From Acanthopleuribacter pedis (GTDB lineage: Bacteria; Acidobacteriota; Holophagae; Acanthopleuribacterales; Acanthopleuribacteraceae), in the NCBI RefSeq assembly GCF_017377855.1, contig NZ_JAFREP010000009.1, forward strand, positions 1 to 64,000: 64,000 nucleotides of DNA, written 5' to 3'. Under the pieces are notes generated by a model that saw only the letters and a list, made by a program, of their open reading frames with translations, was not told the origin of the DNA and did not search any database. Position numbers and translations under genes: made by a program. Below, one piece after another: positions 57,005 to 64,000 of the stretch. Each line of letters starts with the position of its first letter. Position 1 is the stretch's first letter.

Positions 57005-58213
57005 GTCAATCGGTTCCTCTGCAGCGTCCAGTTTCTCGGTTTCGATCAGGGTTCCGTCGCCATCGTAGCTGAACCGTTCCACCGCCGCTTTTTTCCAGGT
57101 ATTTAGGGTCAAGTTCCCCGCGGCGTCGTAATAACGGGTTTCCCGCCGCAACCCACGCTTATCGCGGGTATACAGCTCTCGCGCCACCCCGTCGCCGTTC
57201 TCGGCAACCTTGCCGGTCGCATCCAAATAGGTGCGGCCCATCAGCCACAAGCCCGAGGGATCCCAATCAAACCGCATGGTTGCATAACCAAAACGGCCGA
57301 CCTTTGCCTTTTTGTCGGCGCCCCGCAAGGTACGCGTCAGTTGGTTGCCGTTGGCGTCATAAGTCATATCCCAACGTTCCGCGCCGGAATAATGTTCTTT
57401 GGCGGCGCCGTTTTTGCCAAAAAACACAATCTCTTTGCGATTTTTCGAAAGTTCGTACCACTCCCCCGCGGTGCCCGTCGGCCCCAATGCCGGCTTACCC
57501 GCCGCATCGTACACTTCCCAACGCATGAACAACCCTTGCGAACCATAGAAGTAGCGGTACTGGGCGGCCCCGGAAGGCGCGTTCAAGAGTTGGTTGTTTT
57601 CATCCAAGTTTTGCATCAGGCTCAAATGCCCGTCGGGACCAAAAGTCATTCGAATCCGCTTAAATTCAAAGCCGGGGCGATGGCTTTTGAGGGTTCCTGC
57701 TTGGTCGACGCGGGTCTCAATCACACTGCCGTCGAGCCCATGCTCCCAATGATAAGCGTAATTTCCCCAACTGTTTTCAATCCGCTTCCCAGCCTTGTCG
57801 AAGAACATCAGCTCAAGCGGACGACCGTGATCATCAACCTGATAGACCTTCTCCCAAACCTTACCCCAACCCGTGGTGCGTTTCCCTTCGCGGTTGTAGA
57901 AGCGATGAATCTGTCGGTTCTCCTTATAATGAACGGTGGTGCGAACCGCGTGAACGTAGAGGGCCAAAAGCGCGCCTTCCGAATCTTTAAAATGCTCGCC
58001 GAGTTTGGTTTGGATCTCGATCAAACGCCCCTGGCCGTCATAAGTTGCCGCCACATGGACCCGCTTGGCCGCCTCCTCCGGCGTCAAGGGCAGGGCGCCC
58101 ATAAAGGGTTGCAGCGGTGATTCCCAAAACGGCAAAGCGCCGTAATACCGCGTCGTTTGCGCCTCACCCACGCCCGTCATCAAACACAAAAACACAACAC
58201 ACCACAATCGCAT
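57002..58213 (-). CDS. Secreted YD/RHS-like repeat protein of unknown function
   Basis: 403 residues with a signal peptide (MRLWCVVFLCLMTGVGEAQ). The mature part consists of many short Tyr/Gly/Asp units, such as YDGQGRLIEIQ, YQVDDHGRPLELMFFDKAGK, YDANGNQLTR and YYDAAGNLTLNTW, resembling YD or MORN-like repeats but too irregular for a full RHS shell. It is probably periplasmic or surface-located. The ATG at 58213 has AAGGAG 7 bases upstream, and the extended frame to 58336 is not used. The last codon's stop is supplied by repeat C. Confidence 0.78.
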   Translation of the reverse strand: MRLWCVVFLCLMTGVGEAQTTRYYGALPFWESPLQPFMGALPLTPEEAAKRVHVAATYDGQGRLIEIQTKLGEHFKDSEGALLALYVHAVRTTVHYKENRQIHRFYNREGKRTTGWGKVWEKVYQVDDHGRPLELMFFDKAGKRIENSWGNYAYHWEHGLDGSVIETRVDQAGTLKSHRPGFEFKRIRMTFGPDGHLSLMQNLDENNQLLNAPSGAAQYRYFYGSQGLFMRWEVYDAAGKPALGPTGTAGEWYELSKNRKEIVFFGKNGAAKEHYSGAERWDMTYDANGNQLTRTLRGADKKAKVGRFGYATMRFDWDPSGLWLMGRTYLDATGKVAENGDGVARELYTRDKRGLRRETRYYDAAGNLTLNTWKKAAVERFSYDGDGTLIETEKLDAAEEPID

Positions 58214-58347
58214 GGTCACTCCTTCAATGGATGTCGAAGGGGATTTACGGGGAGGCCGCGCGCAAGGATGCCGGCTTTGCGATAAGCGGTCGCTTTTTTG
58301 CGATTTTTGGTAAGCGCATCTCGCGCGGCCTCGCATAGAATAACCCC

Positions 58348-59388
58348 ATGCGCTTCTCTTTTTTATCCGTGCAAATCGCGGTCTGGGTCGGCTTCGCCCT
58401 GCTGACCCGTTTCACCTGGCTGAATACCCGTCCCCCTTCCTGGACCTGGATTTTCTGCTATATGGGCTTGGGTTTGGCCGCCGCCTATGCCTTCCGACCG
58501 CTCATCCTCTTCTTGACCCGCCGACCTATCCCCGTCCAGATGGGCGGCATGCTCCTCGGCGCGCTGACGCTTGGTTTGCTGTGGCGCCTCCTGTTTAACA
58601 GCCTGGAATATCACGTTTTGGAATCGGCCAACAACGCCTTCAAATTTTGGGGTTACTTCCACAACGGCAAATCTTCCGTGGTGCAACTGCTCGCCTGGGG
58701 CTTCGGCTACCAGGGTTTTCTCCTCTACCACGGCCGCCTCGAATCCCAAAAAAACGCCGCCGAGGCACAGGCCTTGGCCCAGGAGGCCAAGTTACGCCTG
58801 CTCCAGTACCAAATCCAACCGCACTTCCTGTTCAACACCCTTTCCAGTCTCGACACCTTGCTCGCCACCCAACGCACCGAACAAGCACGCGCCTTGCTCG
58901 GCGAACTGGTCCGCTTTTTTCGGTTCGCCGTGGATCAAGCCGTTCGCGACGTCAAAAACGTGCCGCTTGCACAAGAGCTGGCCTGGATTCAGGCCTACCT
59001 CGCCGTTGAGAAACGGCGCTTCGGTGATCGCCTGCGCCTGGATTGGCAGGTAACAGGCACCGCTTCCACGCCCGTGCCCGCCGGAATACTCATGCCCCTG
59101 ATTGAAAACGCGCTAAAACACGGCATCCATCCCGCCGTCAACGGTGGTGACCTGGTCGTCAAGGCGGAAGAGCAGGACGACGCCTGGGTTGTTACCATCA
59201 CCAACAGCCTCGCGCCCGCGGGGACAACCAAAACCTACGCGGAAAAAACCGGGTTGGGCCTCAAAAATACCGCCGAACGGATGGCCCACGCTTATCCCGC
59301 CCAACACCTTTTCGTTTTTCGCAAAGATGCCGATACCTTTGAGGCACAATGCCATTTCCCCAAGGAACCGGAGGGCTCAGGCGTTTGA
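58348..59388 (+). CDS. LytS/YehU-type sensor histidine kinase
   Basis: 346 residues. Four N-terminal membrane segments (to about residue 140) are followed by a coiled linker and the His_kinase domain. The phosphoacceptor motif is QIQPHFLFNTLSSLDTL, the N-box LIENALKHGIHP and the G-box GLGLKNTAERM. It should phosphorylate the LytTR regulator encoded immediately downstream, whose start overlaps this stop. The signal sensed in the membrane is unknown. Confidence 0.92.
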   Translation: MRFSFLSVQIAVWVGFALLTRFTWLNTRPPSWTWIFCYMGLGLAAAYAFRPLILFLTRRPIPVQMGGMLLGALTLGLLWRLLFNSLEYHVLESANNAFKFWGYFHNGKSSVVQLLAWGFGYQGFLLYHGRLESQKNAAEAQALAQEAKLRLLQYQIQPHFLFNTLSSLDTLLATQRTEQARALLGELVRFFRFAVDQAVRDVKNVPLAQELAWIQAYLAVEKRRFGDRLRLDWQVTGTASTPVPAGILMPLIENALKHGIHPAVNGGDLVVKAEEQDDAWVVTITNSLAPAGTTKTYAEKTGLGLKNTAERMAHAYPAQHLFVFRKDADTFEAQCHFPKEPEGSGV

Positions 59389-60122
59389 AGGTATTAATTG
59401 TCGATGATGAAGCGCTCGCGCGAGAAGCCGTCCGCCTACGCCTGGCAACTTATGCGGACGTCACCATCGTGGGCGAGGCCGACAACGGCTCGGACGCCTT
59501 GGTGCTCATCGATCACCTGCAGCCGGACACCGTCTTTCTCGACATCGAAATGCCAGGCGGGAACGGCCTGGATTTGGCAAAAGCCGTGGCGGATCGCGCG
59601 CATCTCAAGGTGGTGTTTATCACGGCCTATGCGAACTACGCGCACCAAGCCTTTCGCGTCGATGCCGTGGATTACCTGCTCAAGCCGATTCGGGACGATC
59701 AATTTGCCGACATGATGGCCAAGTGCCGCCGCCGACCGGTCAAAACAGCACCGCCGCGCCCCAGCGAACCCGAACGCTATTTGGCAAGGCTGGCGCTTAA
59801 GGAGGGAGAGGAAACCCACATGGTTCCGGTAACACGGATTGAGTCGATTGTGTCGGCGGGCGATTACCTCTGCATCCGCGTGTTTGATGATCGCGGAACC
59901 AAGGTGTTTATTCACCGCGCCACCCTAAAGAAACTGGAAACCTTGCTGGACCCCAACCTGTTTCAACGTTGCCACCGATCCCACCTGGTCAACATCCAGC
60001 GGATCGGCGCCTTCACACGGGAGCCCGACACCCTGGTCGCCCTAAGCGGCGAAGCCCATCCGGTCAGCCGTCGTTTTCTAGCGCGGGTCAAATCACGTTT
60101 TCCCCGTTTGGGACAGCCGTGA
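59385..60122 (+). CDS. LytTR-family response regulator
   Basis: 245 residues. Receiver domain with LIVDDE, the phosphoacceptor Asp in TVFLDIEMPGGNG and the Lys in DYLLKPI. The C-terminal LytTR DNA-binding domain has IESIVSAGDYLCIRVFD, FQRCHRSHLVNIQRI and SRRFLARVKSRF. The start is probably the TTG at 59385 (LKVLIVDDE), which overlaps the kinase stop, with GGAGGG about 10 bases upstream. An earlier start at 59349 would add 12 residues. Confidence 0.92.
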   Translation: MKVLIVDDEALAREAVRLRLATYADVTIVGEADNGSDALVLIDHLQPDTVFLDIEMPGGNGLDLAKAVADRAHLKVVFITAYANYAHQAFRVDAVDYLLKPIRDDQFADMMAKCRRRPVKTAPPRPSEPERYLARLALKEGEETHMVPVTRIESIVSAGDYLCIRVFDDRGTKVFIHRATLKKLETLLDPNLFQRCHRSHLVNIQRIGAFTREPDTLVALSGEAHPVSRRFLARVKSRFPRLGQP

Positions 60123-60176
60123 CCCGTCCGAACAGCGGTTTTGTTCGCTCCGCTGCCAAGGACAGCGCAAGGAACA

Positions 60177-60812
60177 TCACTGAGTCACCTCCACCCATTC
60201 TGCCTGGGAATGGGCAAGTATTCCTCTTTTCCAAGCGGCTAGATCGTCGTTTTTTTGGGTAGCACCCGATACGTCAACCGAAAAGTCTCGAGCGACTTTG
60301 GCGGTAATTTTGCGACCCACCGGCGTTAACTCGGCCAGGGATTCCGCGATGATCGTCGCACTCACCATCCGCGACAAAGCTTGGCTAAAATTCATCACCT
60401 CAATCGCTTGGGCATCGGTGACGGTGCCGGTTTTCTTGACTTCCAGAAGGATTTCTTTTACGAGGCTATCGCTGGTGAAATAAGCGCCTAACTTCTCCTG
60501 GTTGCGTTCGTTGAAATCACGCATGCTTTCCTGAAGAACCAAGAAATCGCTTTGTTGGAGACCTGCTTCAAACAGAGCCTTGCGCACAACCGGGGAGCCG
60601 TTTTCGATTTGCCCAAACAGGATCATGTACCGAACCAAGTCCGACTGGTGATCAACAGGAATGGAAACGAATTCTCGTTTGGACGTTTGACGCAAAGCTT
60701 CAATCCGCTGCTCCTGTAAATTGGCATTTTCGACCAATTCTGCTCGAATCGTCTCCACCAAAGAAGGCTCCGGCGGTGATTGAACCAGAACCATTAAAAT
60801 AAGAAGAACCAT
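60177..60812 (-). CDS. Small secreted helical protein of unknown function
   Basis: 211 residues from the ATG at 60812, which has GGAG 6 bases upstream. Longer in-frame starts lead to 60929. The N-terminus MVLLILMVLVQSPPEPS is a short signal peptide. The rest is helical and Glu/Gln-rich (TIRAELVENANLQEQRIEAL, SQALSRMVSATIIAESLAEL). It converges on the two-component operon and overlaps nothing. No family recognised. Confidence 0.7.
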   Translation of the reverse strand: MVLLILMVLVQSPPEPSLVETIRAELVENANLQEQRIEALRQTSKREFVSIPVDHQSDLVRYMILFGQIENGSPVVRKALFEAGLQQSDFLVLQESMRDFNERNQEKLGAYFTSDSLVKEILLEVKKTGTVTDAQAIEVMNFSQALSRMVSATIIAESLAELTPVGRKITAKVARDFSVDVSGATQKNDDLAAWKRGILAHSQAEWVEVTQ

Positions 60813-61450
60813 ATAACGCTCCATATTTCTTTTTAGGGCTGCTCGGGAGCCTTGCTTTTGAGTTAAAGGTGAAAACCAAGCTACCCAGAGAAAAGGACAC
60901 CCATAAATTAATAGCGTATTCCAGCACAAAATTTATCAGCCACTCTAGAAGAAAAAGCGAATCAGAGCAAAAAAGCGCACTCCCCTCTCGAAAAAAAACT
61001 CGGCAAATAAAATCCCTTTCACAGGCTCGAACGGTTTTGGAGCTGGATCAGTGACAGGTTCAGCCAGTTCTGCATTCGGAACACCTGTTCGGAAACACCC
61101 AGGAACCGCTTACACCAAAATTCCAGCTTACCGGCGGCACAAGGATCACTGATCACGAAACAACGTGACTTTTGCCACGCAATAGCATGACCCTTGAATC
61201 GAACAACCGACACGCTGAGAAAAAAGGATCGCCGCCTTGCCTTGCCCGCGTTGTTCTTTAATCCCGGCCAAACACTTTGCGGCCCATCACTTTTCAGGTC
61301 AGCCCTCATGGCGGATCCAGCCGGCACAACACCCCCATCGCCACGACGCCCCCGGCTTTTTACGCGGTTCGAACGATTAACTACCAATCCTGGCCCGAAC
61401 CTTGCAAATTTCGTGAGGCGATATGATAGACACAATGGAGGTACCGTTCA
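60813..61450. other. Non-coding stretch before vgrG
   Basis: About 640 bases. The left half (60860-61020) is AT-rich. A minus-strand open frame at 61019-61435 has unlikely composition and overlaps the vgrG promoter region. I see no terminator or clear promoter boxes. Confidence 0.4.
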
Positions 61451-63499
61451 TTGAGCGCGATCAAAAACAACGTCGCCGATCTGCTGTGGAAAAGTCCGGG
61501 TTCTAAAATCCAGATTCTCTCGCTGCAAGGTCACGAGGCACTCTCCCAACTGTATGTTTTCAAAGCACTTATTAAAACCCGTGACGCGGGTCTGAGTTTT
61601 GCCCAAATGCTCGACAAAGAAGTCAGCATCGTCATGATGGCGGGACCCGAACTCACCTCGGAACGTCACTTCTCCGGGATCATCACCAAATTTTCCCAAG
61701 CACGCACCCACCACGGCGACGTCGATGCCTCAAATGATAAGTGGTACACCTACCACGTCGAATTTCGCCCTAAATTCTGGCTGACCACCAAACAGTCCGC
61801 CTCCAAGGTGTTTCAGGAAAAAACCTCCAAGGACATCATTACCGAGGTCCTCGGGGACTCCGGTGTGGCCCACGAATGGAAACTGCAGAGCGACCCACCC
61901 GAACGCATCTACACCCTGCAATACGAAGAATCCGATTTCAACTTCATCAGCCGCCTGCTCGAACACGACGGCATCAATTATTTCTTCGACCACAAGGCCA
62001 AAAAAGTCGTGTTCACCGATTACCCCGCCGGCTTCCCCGACTGCACCCCCACCAGCAACGCCAAGTACGACGAAGAAGTCGGCATGGTCTACGCCATGGG
62101 CGAGGACGAGGTGGTCAGCGATTTCACCTACGAAGAAACCATCGGTACCGGCAAAGTTGTGCTCAACGACTACTTCTATGAAGCCGCGCAAAGTGACCAA
62201 AAAGTCACCGAGGTCGAGGGCGCCGTCCCCAACTTCAGCAAACTCGAACAGTACGAACACACACAAAACTACGACAACGTCGCGCTCGGCACCGTTTACG
62301 CCCGCATCCGCAAAGAGGAAAACATCACCACCTCCAAAGCGGCCCACGGTCGCGCCACCTGCCGCTCTTTCTGTCCCGGCCACATTTTCACCCTGGAAAA
62401 ACACTTCCGCGGCGAATGCAACCGTCGCTGGATCCTGACCGAAACCCGTTACAACCTGGAGCAGGGCCACTTCTCGGTACACTTTAGCGCCATCGCCGCC
62501 GACGTCAAGGTTCGCCCGGAACGCGTCACGCCCAAACCCCGCATCTACGGCGTGCAAACCGCCGAGGTCACCGGTCCCCCGGGCGCCAAGGTGTACCTCG
62601 ACGACCTGGGCCGCTGTAAGTTGCAGTTCCACTGGGACCGCGAAGGGTCCAAAAACGACCGCTCCTCCATGTGGGTTCGGGTTTCCAACAACTATGCCGG
62701 CAAAGATTACGGCATCCAGTGGATCCCGCGTATCGGCCACGAGGTACTCGTCAGCTTTGTCAACGGCGATCCCGACCTGCCCGTGGTCACCGGTCGCGTT
62801 TACAACAACTACAACACCCCACCGCTGGGCCCCGCGCAAAAATGGCAAAACATTATTAAAACCATTAAAGACAACCACATTATGTTCGACGATCAGGACG
62901 GTAAAGAGCTGGTCGACATTCGCGCCGAAAAAGACATGAACACCCACGTACTCAACGACAACACGCGCACCGTCGACCACGACGAAACCATCGTCATCGG
63001 CAACAACCGCAGCATTGAAGTCGGCAAGCAGCACGATGAAGAAATCGGCACCTCCATGAACATCCATATCGGAAAGAACTTGGCCGAAACCGTTGGCGGC
63101 CAATACACAGAGAACGTCGCCAAGGATTACAAAATCGCCGTCGACAAGAACATGCAGCGCCGGGTCAAAGGCGAAGACTTGATCAAAATCGACAAGGAAG
63201 CTTCGCTGAGTGTCGGCAAAAAGTACACCGTTGGGGTCGGTAAGGATTATTTCCTCGACGTTGCCGCCAACGGCAAGATGGATTTTGGCAAAAAGCTCAA
63301 TGTCTACTCCAAGAAAGACATGAACTTCACCTGCGACAAAAAAGCCGTTTTGAAAATCAAAGACCAGCTCACCATCAAGGTGGGTTCCGTGACCGCCGTC
63401 CTCAAGAAAAACGGCGACATCACCGTGAAAGGCAAAAAGATGAACTTCAAGGCCTCATCCAAAATCAAGATGAAAGGCTCGAAGATCAACCAGAACTAA
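61451..63499 (+). CDS. vgrG: VgrG, type VI secretion spike protein
   Basis: 682 residues. A gp27-like N-terminal part (to about residue 365; SQLYVFKALIKT, LEHDGINYFFDH) is followed by a gp5-like OB domain (about 370-470; GRCKLQFHWDREG, SMWVRVSNNYAGKDYGIQWI, GHEVLVSFVNGDPDLPVVTG) and a beta-helix shaft with short repeats (RSIEVGKQHDEEIGTSMNIH; IGKNLAETVGGQYTENVAKD). It has no C-terminal effector domain, so cargo is probably loaded through the DUF2169 protein next door. The start is a TTG with GGAGG 9 bases upstream. No T6SS sheath or membrane genes are in the window. Confidence 0.94.
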   Translation: MSAIKNNVADLLWKSPGSKIQILSLQGHEALSQLYVFKALIKTRDAGLSFAQMLDKEVSIVMMAGPELTSERHFSGIITKFSQARTHHGDVDASNDKWYTYHVEFRPKFWLTTKQSASKVFQEKTSKDIITEVLGDSGVAHEWKLQSDPPERIYTLQYEESDFNFISRLLEHDGINYFFDHKAKKVVFTDYPAGFPDCTPTSNAKYDEEVGMVYAMGEDEVVSDFTYEETIGTGKVVLNDYFYEAAQSDQKVTEVEGAVPNFSKLEQYEHTQNYDNVALGTVYARIRKEENITTSKAAHGRATCRSFCPGHIFTLEKHFRGECNRRWILTETRYNLEQGHFSVHFSAIAADVKVRPERVTPKPRIYGVQTAEVTGPPGAKVYLDDLGRCKLQFHWDREGSKNDRSSMWVRVSNNYAGKDYGIQWIPRIGHEVLVSFVNGDPDLPVVTGRVYNNYNTPPLGPAQKWQNIIKTIKDNHIMFDDQDGKELVDIRAEKDMNTHVLNDNTRTVDHDETIVIGNNRSIEVGKQHDEEIGTSMNIHIGKNLAETVGGQYTENVAKDYKIAVDKNMQRRVKGEDLIKIDKEASLSVGKKYTVGVGKDYFLDVAANGKMDFGKKLNVYSKKDMNFTCDKKAVLKIKDQLTIKVGSVTAVLKKNGDITVKGKKMNFKASSKIKMKGSKINQN

Positions 63500-63505
63500 C
63501 CGGGC

Positions 63506-63535
63506 GAAACGCCGTGGTTCCCATCGCGGCGTTTC
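63506..63535 (+). terminator. Hairpin after vgrG, weak terminator
   Basis: A 9-base stem, GAAACGCCG/CGGCGTTTC, with no T-run. It may pause or protect the mRNA rather than terminate. Confidence 0.4.
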
Positions 63536-63605
63536 CTCGTCTTGGTCCGTCACGGCGATTCCGCGAGCGTGGTAATTCTCGTCGTGGTCCTTACACGGCG
63601 ATTCC
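63536..63605. repeat. Two imperfect direct repeats between vgrG and the DUF2169 gene
   Basis: CTCGTCTTGGTCCGT-CACGG (continuing to 63562) recurs as CTCGTCGTGGTCCTTACACG (63578-63605). Each is about 27-28 bases with three or four differences. Confidence 0.5.
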
Positions 63606-63691
63606 TCTTTTGCTGCACGGGGGCTTCGGTTTAGAATCGCAGGTTCCCCTTTCTCAAACTCAATGCCGTTCCTTTCGGAAAGGATAAGCCT

Positions 63692-64000
63692 TTGCTCCAA
63701 ATCGTGAACCAAACCCCCTTGGCCACCGGCTTCTCGTTTTTCACCGACAAAACCGGTGCCGAACGGGTCACCCTGGTGGTCAAAGCCCAACTCAACCTAC
63801 CCGCCGACGGCGAGGCCGTTTCGCTTCATCCCGATCCTTGCGAGGTCCTGGTCCAAGACCTGTACCACGGCGAACCCGGCCAAAGTTCGCTACACCTCGC
63901 CGGTGAACTCGTGATGGAAAAAACCGCCACCGACGTCGCCCTGGTCGGCAGCGCCGTCGCACCCGGCGGCATCGCCGTCCCGCAAATGCCCGTTTCTCTG
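63692..64000 (+). CDS. DUF2169-family protein, N-terminal part (runs off the right edge)
   Basis: 103 codons to the window edge from a TTG at 63692, with AAAGGA upstream. The text VNQTPLATGFSFFTDKTG, VVKAQLNLPADGEA and DLYHGEPGQSSLHLAGELVM, then EKTATDVALVGSAVAPGG, matches the start of DUF2169 proteins. These accompany VgrG in type VI clusters and help load effectors on the spike. Downstream cargo genes would lie outside the window. Confidence 0.85.
   Translation, partial: MLQIVNQTPLATGFSFFTDKTGAERVTLVVKAQLNLPADGEAVSLHPDPCEVLVQDLYHGEPGQSSLHLAGELVMEKTATDVALVGSAVAPGGIAVPQMPVSL

Noticed and set aside
61730..63103. 457-codon open frame opposite vgrG
   Set aside because: A Val/Gly/Asp-rich antisense shadow of the VgrG reading frame.
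1..64000. CRISPR array, tRNA or rRNA genes
   Set aside because: I saw no regularly spaced repeats and no cloverleaf or ribosomal RNA sequence anywhere in the window.

Overview
The window looks like chromosome from a large-genome, GC-rich, free-living Gram-negative bacterium. My best guess is Acidobacteriota (Acanthopleuribacter/Holophagae-like), with Myxococcota as the main alternative. This rests on gene content only: three receptor-type Ser/Thr kinases (two with clear TPR arrays), a eukaryote-like SET protein, a TonB receptor, an RND pump, a VgrG/DUF2169 pair, a futalosine-pathway menaquinone gene and many secreted proteins with no recognisable family. There is no marker gene, so the taxonomy is inference.

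Layout. 1-5194 (minus): start of an RHS-like secreted protein, then a kinase-SET pair read as one unit. 5720-13232: TonB receptor, small membrane protein, 1209-residue kinase-TPR protein, a hairpin-rich non-coding stretch, a palindromic repeat and a GT61 glycosyltransferase. 13.3-22.5 kb: a beta-lactamase-family remnant, two tandem membrane paralogues of unknown function, a met-zincin metalloprotease and a ~969-residue protein of unknown function. 23.1-28.4 kb: a MerR/B12-type regulator convergent with a retron, made of a reverse transcriptase, a folded non-coding RNA directly upstream, and a 939-residue HEAT-like protein ahead of both on the same strand. 28.6-35.0 kb: Na+/H+ antiporter, NSS transporter with a long folded leader, mqnA, htpX. 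35.8-42.5 kb: third kinase, a tandem pair of secreted paralogues with matching upstream boxes, and a chemoreceptor. 43.0-48.9 kb: RND efflux operon ending in a MarR regulator. 50.4-56.8 kb: a wall-remodelling cluster (SpoIID-PBP4 fusion, beta-propeller protein, amidase) sharing one extracellular repeat module. 57-60.8 kb: YD-like secreted protein, LytS/LytTR two-component pair, small secreted protein. 61.4-64 kb: VgrG and the start of a DUF2169 protein.

The most notable item is the retron. The RT has the retron signatures NAxxH, PQGAPTSP, YADD and VTG. The ~310 bases upstream fold into an msr-like hairpin with a GTTTC loop, a long msd-like hairpin and flanking a1/a2-like complementary ends. 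The second item is a family of palindromic repeats (three complete copies and one half copy) whose terminal TAA is the stop codon of the neighbouring gene at all three complete copies. Other unexplained structure includes a dense run of hairpins at 11.88-12.11 kb and the folded leader of the NSS transporter gene.
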